A DNA stretch of 64,000 bases from Variovorax sp. DXTD-1. GTDB taxonomy: Bacteria > Pseudomonadota > Gammaproteobacteria > Burkholderiales > Burkholderiaceae_C. The stretch lies in contig NZ_RWKH01000005.1 in the NCBI RefSeq assembly GCF_003984625.1, positions 1-64,000 of the forward strand, in the 5' to 3' direction. Positions within the stretch are counted from its first letter, which is position 1. Every line of letters starts with the position of its first letter. The position numbers and the translations under genes were made by a program. The notes under the pieces are model-generated. The model worked only from the letters and a program-made list of their open reading frames with translations. It made no database searches and was not told the origin of the DNA. This document shows, piece by piece, positions 8,701 to 16,273 of the stretch.

Positions 8701-10610
8701 TCAACTGCTGCTTGCATGCCTTGGGCTGCAATACCCGTGGTGGATATCGTCCCTTGATTCACGGCCGTGGCGTCACCTGCACCATAAAGCACGCGGGCTG
8801 CCGTTCCCTGCGCGAACTGCCCCTTGGTAGCGATGGCCCCCTGGTTGGTGGCAATCGCATCCCCATAGCCCATGACGTCCGCAAAAACGCCAATGCCGTA
8901 GGGAGACCCATTGGTCGCGACGGTTCCGCCGGCCTGTAGCGTTGCAATCGCAGTGCCGTGCTTTGACGAATCACTGTTGTCGATATGCGCACCGATCCCG
9001 GTGGAGTAGGGACCGTTGGTCGTGATAGCGCCGCTGGAGGTGGCCGTGGCCGTGCCATTGCCGCTGGTCACGGCATAGACGCCGTAGCCGAATGTGCCGG
9101 CGGTCGTGACGGTTCCGGTATTGCTCGCGCTGGCGTTACTGCCAGTCGCAACTGCATAGACACCAAAATTGCCGTCCAGGGCGCCGGCACCGGTCGTCAA
9201 GACAGATCCATTGTTGATCGCCGTCGCATTGCCGGTTCCCATGGCATGGGCCAGGATGCCCTTGGCGCCGTCGACGCCACCGGTCTGGATGGAAGTGCCC
9301 GCCGAAGAACTGGCAACCGCATCGCCAGTGCCGAGCGTTTCGGCATGCAGGCCGTAAGCGTAGGCGCCCGCGGTGCTGATGCTGCCGTTCTGCAGCGTGG
9401 CCGTGGCCGTGCCATTGCCGGCGTTGTGTGCGTAGACACCAGAGCCGGCGGCGCCGTTGGTGGTGATCTTCGAAGCTGCGGCATCCATGGTTGCCGTTGC
9501 CGCCGCCGTGCTGCCAGAGTTCAGGACAGAGGCCCAGATTCCGTAGCCGTTGCCACCTTGGGTCGCGATGCTGCCACCCGTCATCGACGCGGTCGCCGCG
9601 CCCGTGCCGACGGCCACCGCGTACAGCCCGGTGCCACCCGTTCCGTTGGCGATCACCGACCCTCCCGTCTGACTGGCAATCGCAGCGCCAGATCCTGAGC
9701 CGAATGCGCCGACGGCCCCGCTGGCGGCGTTGGTCGTCGCCGTGCCGCCAGAAATGGTGGCGTAAGCCGTGCCGGAGCCCATTGTCTGGGCCACAACGGC
9801 CGAGTTGTTCAAGGCCTGTGTGGTGGCCGTACCGCCCGTCATGGTGGCCACGGCATTGCCATTGCCGCGCGCCAACGCGTATGCCGCGTGCGAGCCATTT
9901 GTCGGGCTGACACCTGTATTGATCGAGCCGCCGTTCACCGTGACCGTCGCTGTGCCGATGCCGTTCGTTTCGGCAAACAGACCCACCGCCCAACCTTGCT
10001 GGCCGGTGGTGGTGATGGAGCCGCTATTGAGAATCGCGGTTGCGTTGCCGTTGCCGAAAGCGACTGCGGTGGGGCCAGTCGCGAAGTCGCCGGTGGTAGC
10101 GATCTGCGCACCATTGATGACGACGCTCGCATTGCCGTTACCGGCTTTCGTTTCGGCCAGCACCGCCCACATCGCAGTGGCCCCAGTGTTGCCCGCAGGC
10201 GCTGTCACATTGATCGTGACCGGGCCGTTGACTTCAATCTCTTGATTGCCTGCGCCGCTACCGCTCGAATAAACACCATGGGTGTTGACCGGCGCGATGG
10301 TGAAGGGCGCCGCGGTGCCGTCCACGACGACTTTGATGTTGTCGGTGCCGTACGCAATGCCGGTGGTGTTCGGGTTCGCGTCTCCCACGGGCGTTCCGTC
10401 ACCGTTGCAAATCACGGTGCCGCCTGAAGCAACAACACCGCACTCGTTGGCTGCCCAGGCGGACGATGCGCTGCCGAAAGCCGCCGTGGCCAAGAGGGCC
10501 GCGCCGAGCGTGATGCTCGAGGATTTCTTGCCGCGCGCGCTGCAAACCTCGCTGGCCGCCACCCAGGCGCCGAGCGCCTCATTCCAGATGCTTCTAAATG
10601 ACCGGTTCAT
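5742..10610 (-). CDS. Giant repeat autotransporter adhesin (type Va)
   Basis: A 1622-residue protein. The N-terminus (MNRSFRSIWNEALGAWVAAS...) is an extended signal peptide region of the kind used by large autotransporters, cleaved after SSAWA. From about residue 150 to 900 the passenger consists of roughly 27 units of 27-32 residues following G-(I/V)-x-A...GxGxATA...GG-x-I-x-T-x-G, expected to form a long beta-helix or beta-roll. A Pro-rich linker precedes a C-terminal barrel of about 290 residues that ends in the aromatic residue VAW, as BAM substrates do. The passenger has only two Cys, close to the N-terminus. ATG 10610 has GAGGGT upstream. The product is probably a surface adhesin or biofilm factor with unknown ligand. 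The repeats are degenerate at DNA level, so the array may expand or contract. Confidence 0.93.
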   Translation of the reverse strand: MNRSFRSIWNEALGAWVAASEVCSARGKKSSSITLGAALLATAAFGSASSAWAANECGVVASGGTVICNGDGTPVGDANPNTTGIAYGTDNIKVVVDGTAAPFTIAPVNTHGVYSSGSGAGNQEIEVNGPVTINVTAPAGNTGATAMWAVLAETKAGNGNASVVINGAQIATTGDFATGPTAVAFGNGNATAILNSGSITTTGQQGWAVGLFAETNGIGTATVTVNGGSINTGVSPTNGSHAAYALARGNGNAVATMTGGTATTQALNNSAVVAQTMGSGTAYATISGGTATTNAASGAVGAFGSGSGAAIASQTGGSVIANGTGGTGLYAVAVGTGAATASMTGGSIATQGGNGYGIWASVLNSGSTAAATATMDAAASKITTNGAAGSGVYAHNAGNGTATATLQNGSISTAGAYAYGLHAETLGTGDAVASSSAGTSIQTGGVDGAKGILAHAMGTGNATAINNGSVLTTGAGALDGNFGVYAVATGSNASASNTGTVTTAGTFGYGVYAVTSGNGTATATSSGAITTNGPYSTGIGAHIDNSDSSKHGTAIATLQAGGTVATNGSPYGIGVFADVMGYGDAIATNQGAIATKGQFAQGTAARVLYGAGDATAVNQGTISTTGIAAQGMQAAVDQGAAGNATVLNSGTITTVGQDAVGISASIGTVASTSTATAIMSGGSITTSGAAATGIVSSNAGMGAATATLSNGSISTSGDAANGIFAKTSNVNGTGATTLAMTGGTVETTGLAADGARAITDGLGAVTASMSGGSIKTSGDNANGFIGQITNKANTSDVNVTMTNGQIVTSGLSNGLGAVTSGLGNSTVTVTGGAINSTSGSGSIGVASAITNFASTSTAAVVMQGGSVTGDRAISVTNTGSGVAAATMSAGTATATGVNGDGLRVAARGGTYDVDVTGGTLTGGSGAGAAIHTTAAAGGTIDIGTGATVNGAASGIAIRDGDFAQTGTDTLGGNAVVTTAGTVTGDAILGLGNDNLTLTGGSFSGNIYGDDKVASATDGNDSFTWTGGTLAGGFYGQNGSDTAFVSAPGYNGSQVLDGGDDVSAADGWVDRLTLQGVTATAGGDTLRNWETITLDNTRLTLAGAPLVVGAGADTSGAPMGLFIQPTSSVFMGQPAFTVTGDVHNAGLIDLRNPAGTPGNALTVNGNYAGTNGLVRLNTALGNDASATDKLVVNGNTSGTTRVLVANAGGAGAATINGIQVVQVSGTSSEGNFTLAAPVQAGAYEYGLHRGGRTDGDANSFYLSSVYNTPVPIPVPGIPTPPAPAPVPAPEVLRPAVAGYVMGQVATQELGLGLLGTLHQRVGEQQTLKWDHCGCDDKAPADQAWMRLHAQRLDLDGKRQFGFEQEMQFFQLGKDLAVRYSGDAGDKSRSHTGLSVGYGRTSTHFNDRRRGDAGMGYDTGKMKGQMLTLGAYHTRYADNGSYLDLVGQLHAVQNKYTDKYGGEGTQKGTGGGLSVEVGRPWQIGDSQWLIEPQAQLSYQLTRYRGFADNISTVDGFTSQSLRGRLGARLAWNDKAERADKLTRTNTFYVTANVLHEFKDPKGVTIGNTTVDEQWAKQTWAELGVGAQLPLGKAAYLYGGVQYQRSLSGKGREGVSGQLGVRVAW

Positions 10611-11090
10611 TTTTTGACCCTCGCTCCAAAAAGTCCCAGCGATGCGGTCGATCCGGAAACCATTTCCGGCAACCCACTGCTGTGGCGCGCCGGCTTATGC
10701 GGCAGTCGTGGAGGCTATTGGAAGGGGCCCAATAACCCGAAGGCATTACTTCACAAAATTCAGCTTTTGTTTACATTACTTTGCGAAGGGATTTTTCATA
10801 AGGAAATTTATCACGACTTCGAGCGCAGGAGCAACCTGCAAAGTACCTATCTGTACTGGGAAAAACGAAAAAATCGACAGCATCCGATGACGTGCCTCTA
10901 GCGCTGGCCGCCAACACGTTCGACAGATTGGTTAAAATTTCAAAGTCGACTAGACGAATATTCGAATATGCAAATGCGCACAAAAGTAGTAAGTGCCGCT
11001 GGCTGACAGAAATTCTGAGAGTCTCCAAAGACAGTTTGCGATTGCCGAGGTGGGGGCATGAAAAATAAGCTTCCGGCGGGCCAATGAAAG
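10611..11090. other. AT-richer intergenic region upstream of the autotransporter
   Basis: About 480 bases of clearly lower GC than the flanks, with no convincing gene. It should hold the autotransporter promoter on the minus strand. Short symmetrical motifs such as CGAATATTCG near 10961 are present, but no regulator site is recognised. A minus-strand frame at 10771-11100 was judged not to be a gene. Confidence 0.5.
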
Positions 11091-11134
11091 CGGCCGGCAT
11101 GGAAGGTGAATCTCTTCACCTTCCATGCCGGCCG
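11091..11134. terminator. Perfect 20-base-pair hairpin after the hydrolase gene
   Basis: Bases 11091-11110 pair perfectly with 11115-11134 around a TCTC loop. The stem is GC-rich at its base (CGGCCGGC). Neither strand has a T run after it, so it is not a textbook intrinsic terminator. It may instead protect the 3' end of the hydrolase mRNA, whose stop codon is 16 bases away. Confidence 0.7.
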
Positions 11135-11149
11135 AATCGTTTGGCAGGC

Positions 11150-12133
11150 TCAGTTGGGCAAGCTCGCAATGAAGCTGCGCATGTAACGGACGAACTCCGC
11201 AGGCTCTTCCTGAAACGGCCAGTGGCCGCTGTTGGCGAAATACTTCAGCGTCGCTCCGGGAATGCTCTTTGCCAATTTCTCATCGTCGCCAAAACGCCAA
11301 ATATCACCTGCACCGTAGTGAACAGCGGTCGGAACGTTGATTGACGGCAATCGCAGAACAAAGTTGTAGTCGGCCAGGAGCTGATTGCCACGGTTGAACG
11401 CCGCTGCGGAGTAAATCGTCCGTTGGTCGACATCTGCGAGTACGCCTGCGGGCGGGCTCGCATTGTTGTAATACAAAGCTTCCACCTCCGCCCATTTTTT
11501 ACGAAGATCCTCGTCACTGGCTGTCGGAGCGAGCAGCAATTGCCCCAGGGCAGCCTGTTGTGCAGGCGTGCCGCCCAACGGGCTGCGTTGGACGAACGAT
11601 GAGGTATCAGGCGCGGTGCACGACAACACCAGGCCCGCGAGACGATGGGGGAATCGAAGCGCAAAGTCGAGCGCAATAAACCCGCCGTACGAGTGGCCGA
11701 CGAGAACAAATTTGTCAATGCCGAGCGCCTTGGTCAAGACGTTGCAATCGGAGCTCAAGCGCTCGAGCGTCAGCTCGTCGAAATTGGCCGGCCGGTCCGA
11801 TTTGCCTTGCCCCAGCTGGTCGTAGCAGATGATCTGGGCGTTGTCGGCAAGCGGATCGATGAAGGGTCGGAAATACTGATGGTCCAACCCCAAGCCACCG
11901 TGCAGAAAGACGACCGGAATTCCTTTTCCCACGCTCACGTGGTAGAGGTTTTTTCCGTTCACGGAAACGAACCCGGAGGTCTCGGCCTTGGAAGCACCCG
12001 GGGAATTTGCGGGCCATGCGCCGTTGCCGGCTCCGCCGCCTCCACTGCCGCCTCCACCACCACCACAACCTGCGACGGTCAGGACTGAAAAAATAGATCC
12101 GGCTGCATTGAATGTACGTCGACTGATCGTCAA
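11150..12133 (-). CDS. Tat-type lipoprotein alpha/beta hydrolase, proline iminopeptidase-like
   Basis: A 327-residue hydrolase. The start chosen is TTG 12133, because GGAGA lies just upstream and the product then begins with a twin-arginine lipoprotein signal: TISRRTFN, a hydrophobic stretch and LTVAGC (Cys 23), followed by a long glycine run. The fold shows the HGG oxyanion loop near 78-80, the nucleophile elbow GHSYGG (Ser 148) and a late GH motif supplying the catalytic His. The family includes proline iminopeptidases and esterases, and the substrate cannot be told. Export as a folded lipoprotein is uncommon for this family. A longer reading frame continues upstream, but its residues show no family character. 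Confidence 0.8.
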   Translation of the reverse strand: MTISRRTFNAAGSIFSVLTVAGCGGGGGGSGGGGAGNGAWPANSPGASKAETSGFVSVNGKNLYHVSVGKGIPVVFLHGGLGLDHQYFRPFIDPLADNAQIICYDQLGQGKSDRPANFDELTLERLSSDCNVLTKALGIDKFVLVGHSYGGFIALDFALRFPHRLAGLVLSCTAPDTSSFVQRSPLGGTPAQQAALGQLLLAPTASDEDLRKKWAEVEALYYNNASPPAGVLADVDQRTIYSAAAFNRGNQLLADYNFVLRLPSINVPTAVHYGAGDIWRFGDDEKLAKSIPGATLKYFANSGHWPFQEEPAEFVRYMRSFIASLPN

Positions 12134-12472
12134 GAAAATCTCCACGAAGCGGGCCCGGCAAGCGAGATTGCGGCCACCCCTGAACTGTCTCGGAAAGCCG
12201 CGAAAGCGGTGCGAAGGGCCTTTGAATTGATAAGCCCAAGCGAGTCTAGTTTTGCTTTTGCGCGGCTGATGCAAGCCTTCTCTTCGGATGATCTTTTTGA
12301 ATCGATATCGAGAGATCGTTCACAGTCCAAATTCGATGGGATTACGCGTGACCGCTTCAATGTCCAATTCGGAGGAATATCTTTTACATTGAATTGAATT
12401 CGATCGTTGGTGCCAGCGAAAGTTACCGCTGCGTCTTTTGTATGGCGCAGCCGATCCCGCGTGATCCGCGAC
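12134..12472. other. Intergenic region with no recognised gene
   Basis: About 340 bases of lower GC between the hydrolase start and the next minus-strand gene. It should contain the hydrolase promoter. A plus-strand GGAGGA at about 12370 is not followed by a credible reading frame. Confidence 0.4.
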
Positions 12473-12739
12473 CTACGGCATCCGCATCGGGCGCCCGCCA
12501 CCCATGCCGCCCTGCAAAAGCCGTGCGACACGTGCCAGTCCACCAGTGCCGCTTGCCGCGCGGCCGACCAGCGCGCCGCCCGCAGCACCAGCCAGCAGAC
12601 GGCGAGCCAGCGAGCGGCTTCGCCCGGCGGTCAACAGCAGGAAGAGGCCTGCGCACAGCACCGCGAGGTGCTCACCCGGAAAGTCCGGCCGCTGCGCGTC
12701 CATCTTCTTGACTGCCTCGATCTTGGATCCGATGTTCAT
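12473..12739 (-). CDS. Small conserved membrane protein of unknown function
   Basis: An 88-residue protein from ATG 12739, with AGGAG seven bases upstream. It has a charged N-terminus (MNIGSKIEAVKKMDAQRPDF), one hydrophobic helix around residues 24-36 (LAVLCAGLFLLLTAG), a second weakly hydrophobic Gly/Ala-rich segment around 47-60 and a basic Gly-rich tail. This looks like small cytoplasmic-membrane proteins common in Comamonadaceae, some of which are stress-induced. It appears monocistronic. No function is proposed. Confidence 0.6.
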   Translation of the reverse strand: MNIGSKIEAVKKMDAQRPDFPGEHLAVLCAGLFLLLTAGRSRSLARRLLAGAAGGALVGRAASGTGGLARVARLLQGGMGGGRPMRMP

Positions 12740-12908
12740 TTGAAGCTCCTTTTCTGTACGGACTTCTTCATAACAAGCGAGGCTGTGCACCGGTGTAGGC
12801 GCCGGCCACGTGCAACCCGCCGAATCGGGTGTACGGACACATCCCTCAGGGTTTTCATATAGAGGAAGAGCAGAAACAGCTCATGCGCCTGTCATACGGG
12901 CGTCATCA

Positions 12909-12925
12909 GCTATTAAAACAATAGC
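12909..12925. repeat. GCTATT...AATAGC dispersed palindrome
   Basis: GCTATT at 12909-12914 and AATAGC at 12920-12925 form a perfect inverted repeat around five bases. Its relative at 52668-52690 has the same core. I know such GCTATC/GCTATT hairpins as frequent small intergenic repeats in Comamonadaceae genomes; their function is not established. Confidence 0.5.
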
Positions 12926-13036
12926 ATTCAACATTTCCGCGAGGATCGTTCCTCGTAAACGCTATATCTAGCCCGACTCTTGCTAAGCAAAATCCTCGAC
13001 GGATTCACGTCACCCATGATCGAGGACATCGAAGCA

Positions 13037-13558
13037 ATGAACCTTATGCGTCTCCGGCAGCCGATGGCTGCGTTGGTATTGGGCGGCACAGCAGCATTGT
13101 TCGGGGCGATGACCACATCGGCCCATGCGTTCTCGAACCCGCCCATACAGATGGCGCAAGGCGTCGAATACATGTGCGGGGGCGCGAGCAAGGCCGAGGC
13201 GTCGTTCATGCAGATGGTGTCGCCGCGATGGGCCGCGACCATCGAGTTCGGCATCAACGACAGCACGCAAAAGAGCAACTTCCCGGTGCGGGCCGCGGTT
13301 CAGGTGCGTGAAAAGTACACGGGCCGTCCGGTGATGGAGGCGCAGTCGAACGGCCCTTACATGCTCGCCCGGCTCGATCCCGGTGCATACGACGTGAACG
13401 TGACGCTCGGCGGCTTGACGATCACGCAAACGCTGACCGTGATTGCCGGCGTGCCGGCCCGTGCGGTCTTCATGTGGCCTTCGAATTTCGACATGGCCTC
13501 GGTGCTGCCGCCCGCGCCGCAAACGCAGGCGCTCGCGCAGACCTCCACCGCCCGCTAG
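13037..13558 (+). CDS. Secreted protein with a carboxypeptidase regulatory-like beta domain, paralog A
   Basis: A 173-residue exported protein. ATG 13037 begins a signal peptide (MNLMRLRQPMAALVLGG...) ending SAHA, and GAGGAC lies upstream. The mature part has a PPIxMAQGVEYMCGG opening and a beta-rich domain with ARLDPGAYDVNV, the turn typical of carboxypeptidase regulatory-like (transthyretin-fold) domains. It ends with a Pro/Ala/Gln tail. It is closely similar to the next gene, so the two arose by tandem duplication. A single Cys replaces the Ser of its paralog. The role is probably periplasmic, with unknown partner. Confidence 0.75.
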   Translation: MNLMRLRQPMAALVLGGTAALFGAMTTSAHAFSNPPIQMAQGVEYMCGGASKAEASFMQMVSPRWAATIEFGINDSTQKSNFPVRAAVQVREKYTGRPVMEAQSNGPYMLARLDPGAYDVNVTLGGLTITQTLTVIAGVPARAVFMWPSNFDMASVLPPAPQTQALAQTSTAR

Positions 13559-13688
13559 GCGGGGTTTTCTCTCCGGCTTCCGTCCGGGGCAGACGCCGGT
13601 CCTTCCTGTTAAGCCTTGTCTAAGCCGTGCGCCGCACAGTGGCGCCGTGGCCTTCCGCCACGCAGACAAGGAAGAAAGGATTCGGACC

Positions 13689-14174
13689 ATGAGCACCCTG
13701 ATTTCATCTCGCAGGCGGCCCGCTGCGGCCGCTGCACTGTGGGGCGCCGTTCTTCTCGCGGCGCTTTCTTCGGCACAAGCAGCAGTCAACCCGCCGATCT
13801 ACATGACGCATGGCGTCGAATACATGAGCGGCGGCATCGGCAGCGACGAAGCCAAGCTGATGGAGACCGTGGCGCCGCGCTGGCCGGCCACTTTCGAATT
13901 TGCCATCAAGGACCACAAGGGCGCCGAGTTCGCGGCCGACGTCCACGTCACGGTGCGCGACAGCCGGGGTACGGCACTGATCGACAACGTGGTGTCAGGC
14001 GGCCCGTTCATGGTGGCGCGGCTCGACCCCGGCACCTATGAAGTGGAGGCTCGCTTGCTTGGAAACACGCTCAAGCAAACGCTGCATGTCCTGCCGGGGA
14101 CGCCCGCCAAAGTGGCATTTGTGTGGCCGGCGGGCACCGACATGGCATCTGCCGGCACGCGCACGGTGCAGTAA
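13689..14174 (+). CDS. Secreted protein with a carboxypeptidase regulatory-like beta domain, paralog B
   Basis: A 161-residue paralog of the preceding gene. It has a signal peptide ending AQAA, the same NPPIYMTHGVEYMSGG opening, an ARLDPGTYEVEA turn and a VAFVWPAGTDMAS end that matches VFMWPSNFDMAS in its neighbour. The 130 bases between the two contain no obvious terminator, so co-transcription is possible. The mature domain is expected to be a small beta sandwich in the periplasm. Function unknown. Confidence 0.75.
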   Translation: MSTLISSRRRPAAAAALWGAVLLAALSSAQAAVNPPIYMTHGVEYMSGGIGSDEAKLMETVAPRWPATFEFAIKDHKGAEFAADVHVTVRDSRGTALIDNVVSGGPFMVARLDPGTYEVEARLLGNTLKQTLHVLPGTPAKVAFVWPAGTDMASAGTRTVQ

Positions 14175-14364
14175 GAAGGCAAGGCCGGTTCTCAGGCCCG
14201 CCGCCTGCGGCCTATATTCCGTCGCCGGTATCGTCCGCAACGCCTGCTATCCGGGTGCACCACTATGGAAAAAATAGCGCGCCGCGGGCCAGCCGGCGTC
14301 TTGAATGCACGGCATGCGCCTTGCAGATGTTGCCTCCCGGGCAGTGCCCGTTCCCATTGCCCCC

Positions 14365-15552
14365 ATGCCGATACGTCCCCTGAGCGTTCTGACCGCGCTC
14401 CTGCATGTCTACATCGCGCTGCGCCTGGTGCCCGCGCTGGCCATGCTCACCCCGGCCTGGCCGCTGGCGCTCGTGGCGCTTGCCGTTTCGGCCTTCACGA
14501 TTCCGCTGCCGTTCATCTCCCGCCGTTCCGAGCGCAACGCCTCCCTGAAGGACGCGCTCAAATGGACCGGGCTGATCAGCATGGGCTGGTTCTCCTCGAT
14601 GTTCGTGCTGACGCTGGCGCGCGATGCAGGCCTGCTGCTCACCTGGCTGGCGAGCGCGTTGGCGGGCCTGCAGGTTTCCTGGAACGCAGTGCTGCCGTGG
14701 AGCGCCATGGCCGTGCTGGTGGTCGCCACGCTGGCGTCTTTTGTCGGTTTTCTCAATGCGCGACGCACCGCGGCCGTCAAGCGTGTCGAGGTTCCCATTC
14801 AAGGGCTGCCTGCCGCGCTCGAGGGCTTCACGATTGCGCAGCTCAGCGACATTCACGTGGGTCCGACGATCCGGAGCGACTACATCCAGCGCATCGTCGA
14901 TGCGGTGAACCGGCTCGGCGCGGATGCCATCGCGATCACCGGCGACCTGGTGGACGGCACCGTGGCCGAGCTGCGCGAGCACATCGCACCCTTGGCCGGG
15001 CTGCGCGCGCGGCACGGTACTTTCGTGGTGACTGGCAACCACGAGTACTACGCCGGCGCGCACGCATGGATCGATGAGCTGCGCCGGCTCGGACTGAAGG
15101 TGCTGCTCAACGAACACGTGGTGCTGCAGACGCGCAATGTGCGCGGCGCGCAGAACGACGAAGAACTGTTCGAAAGCCAGCTGGTGCTGGCCGGCGTGAC
15201 CGACTTCACCGCCGGCCATTTCGATCCCGCGCACGAAAGCGATCCGCATCTTGCGCTGCACGACGCGCCGCCGCTCGTGCACACGCGCGTGCTGCTTGCC
15301 CACCAACCGCGCAGCGCACCGCTCGCGGCCCGGGCCGGCTACCAGCTGCAGCTGTCGGGCCACACGCACGGCGGGCAGTTCTTTCCGTGGAACCTGTTCG
15401 TGCCGATGCAGCAGCCATTCACGGCCGGCTTGCACCGGCTGCACGACATGTGGATCTACGTGAGCCGCGGCACGGGCTACTGGGGGCCGCCGAAGCGCTT
15501 TGGCGCGCCTTCCGAAATCACGCTGGTCACGCTGGTGCCGGCGCGCAGCTGA
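14365..15552 (+). CDS. Membrane-anchored metallophosphoesterase (YkuE-like)
   Basis: A 395-residue protein from ATG 14365 (ATG 14305 would add 20 residues without membrane or family character). About four hydrophobic segments fill residues 1-130. The catalytic domain then shows the calcineurin-like blocks SDIHVG, TGDLVDG, GNHEYY and SGHTHGGQ, which hold the two-metal site. YkuE-type relatives act on the outer face of the membrane, and some hydrolyse UDP-diacylglucosamine or other phospho-lipids, so the substrate is open. The next gene faces it from the opposite strand. Confidence 0.85.
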   Translation: MPIRPLSVLTALLHVYIALRLVPALAMLTPAWPLALVALAVSAFTIPLPFISRRSERNASLKDALKWTGLISMGWFSSMFVLTLARDAGLLLTWLASALAGLQVSWNAVLPWSAMAVLVVATLASFVGFLNARRTAAVKRVEVPIQGLPAALEGFTIAQLSDIHVGPTIRSDYIQRIVDAVNRLGADAIAITGDLVDGTVAELREHIAPLAGLRARHGTFVVTGNHEYYAGAHAWIDELRRLGLKVLLNEHVVLQTRNVRGAQNDEELFESQLVLAGVTDFTAGHFDPAHESDPHLALHDAPPLVHTRVLLAHQPRSAPLAARAGYQLQLSGHTHGGQFFPWNLFVPMQQPFTAGLHRLHDMWIYVSRGTGYWGPPKRFGAPSEITLVTLVPARS

Positions 15553-15564
15553 CGCTCTTGCCGG

Positions 15565-16063
15565 TCAGGCGCGCAGCTCGGCCAGGCGCCGGGCGTTCGA
15601 CGTGGCCGCTGCATGGATCGGCTTCAGCCCTTCGCGCGCGATGCGAACCGCCGCACCCGAGAGCTGGCCTGCCGTGCTGGCCGCGCGCGTCGCGGCCTTG
15701 ACGAAGGCATCGCCGCGCACCGCCGCCTGTGCGGGCGTGATGCTGCCGGCCATCGAAAGAAAAGCTCCCGCGCTCAGAAACCATTGCTGCAGCACGCGGC
15801 TTGAGAGCGACACATGGCTGCTGTGCCACTGCCTGACCATGGCGGCGCCCGCTTTGCCCGCCGCGGCGAGCTTTTCGTCGCCCATGAGCTGGAACTCGGC
15901 AAGGTCCGCCGCGCTGGGCGTGAGCCCCGCCTTGGCCATGCGTTCGGTGCGCATGTGGATCACCGAGCCGGAAGACAGCAGCATTTCCTGTGTCTTCAAG
16001 GCCACGTCGGCCCACAGCATCAGTGGGCTGGCCAAACGCGCGGCGGAGGTAAGGGACGACATG
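15565..16063 (-). CDS. Phasin-like polyhydroxyalkanoate granule-associated protein
   Basis: A 165-residue Ala-rich helical protein from ATG 16063. The segment LMLWADVALKTQEMLLSSGSVI, running into HMRTERMAKAG, resembles granule-associated phasins of Burkholderiales, with amphipathic helices and no signal peptide. These proteins coat PHA granules and limit coalescence. The promoter region is shared with pagL and holds the palindrome TTTGTTGC-GGT-GCAACAAA, which could be a PhaR operator. No strong Shine-Dalgarno is seen; longer in-frame starts exist, but their residues lack family character. The phasin call is from resemblance only. Confidence 0.6.
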
Positions 16064-16121
16064 GATGAGGGCCGATCTATGGGAGATGAACGAACACCCA
16101 CTATAGGCTTGGACGGCGGAA

Positions 16122-16140
16122 TTTGTTGCGGTGCAACAAA
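16122..16140. promoter_or_regulatory. Perfect palindrome in the phasin/pagL divergent promoter
   Basis: TTTGTTGC (16122-16129) and GCAACAAA (16133-16140) are exact inverted repeats with a 3-base centre. The TGC-N3-GCA core has the spacing known for PhaR sites in PHA-producing bacteria (CTGC-N3-GCAG in Paracoccus). It lies 59 bases upstream of the phasin start. Operator identity is inferred. Confidence 0.6.
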
Positions 16141-16273
16141 TTCAACTTTGCAGGAATGTTGAACAAGTACTACCTTTCGGCATGGCAATAGCCTCCGGCC
16201 AAGGCGCGGAACGGAGCGGAGCGGAAGGTAATTATTTCCATCCTTTCCTTGATTTGCTTTCAAAACCCACATC

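Noticed and set aside
10771-11100. 109-residue minus-strand frame upstream of the autotransporter
   Set aside because: No family resemblance, no ribosome binding site, and it starts inside the 20-base-pair hairpin; more likely chance in lower-GC DNA.
12130-12588. 152-residue minus-strand frame overlapping the hydrolase start and the small membrane protein gene
   Set aside because: It overlaps two better-supported genes and reads as unstructured Arg/Ala-rich sequence.
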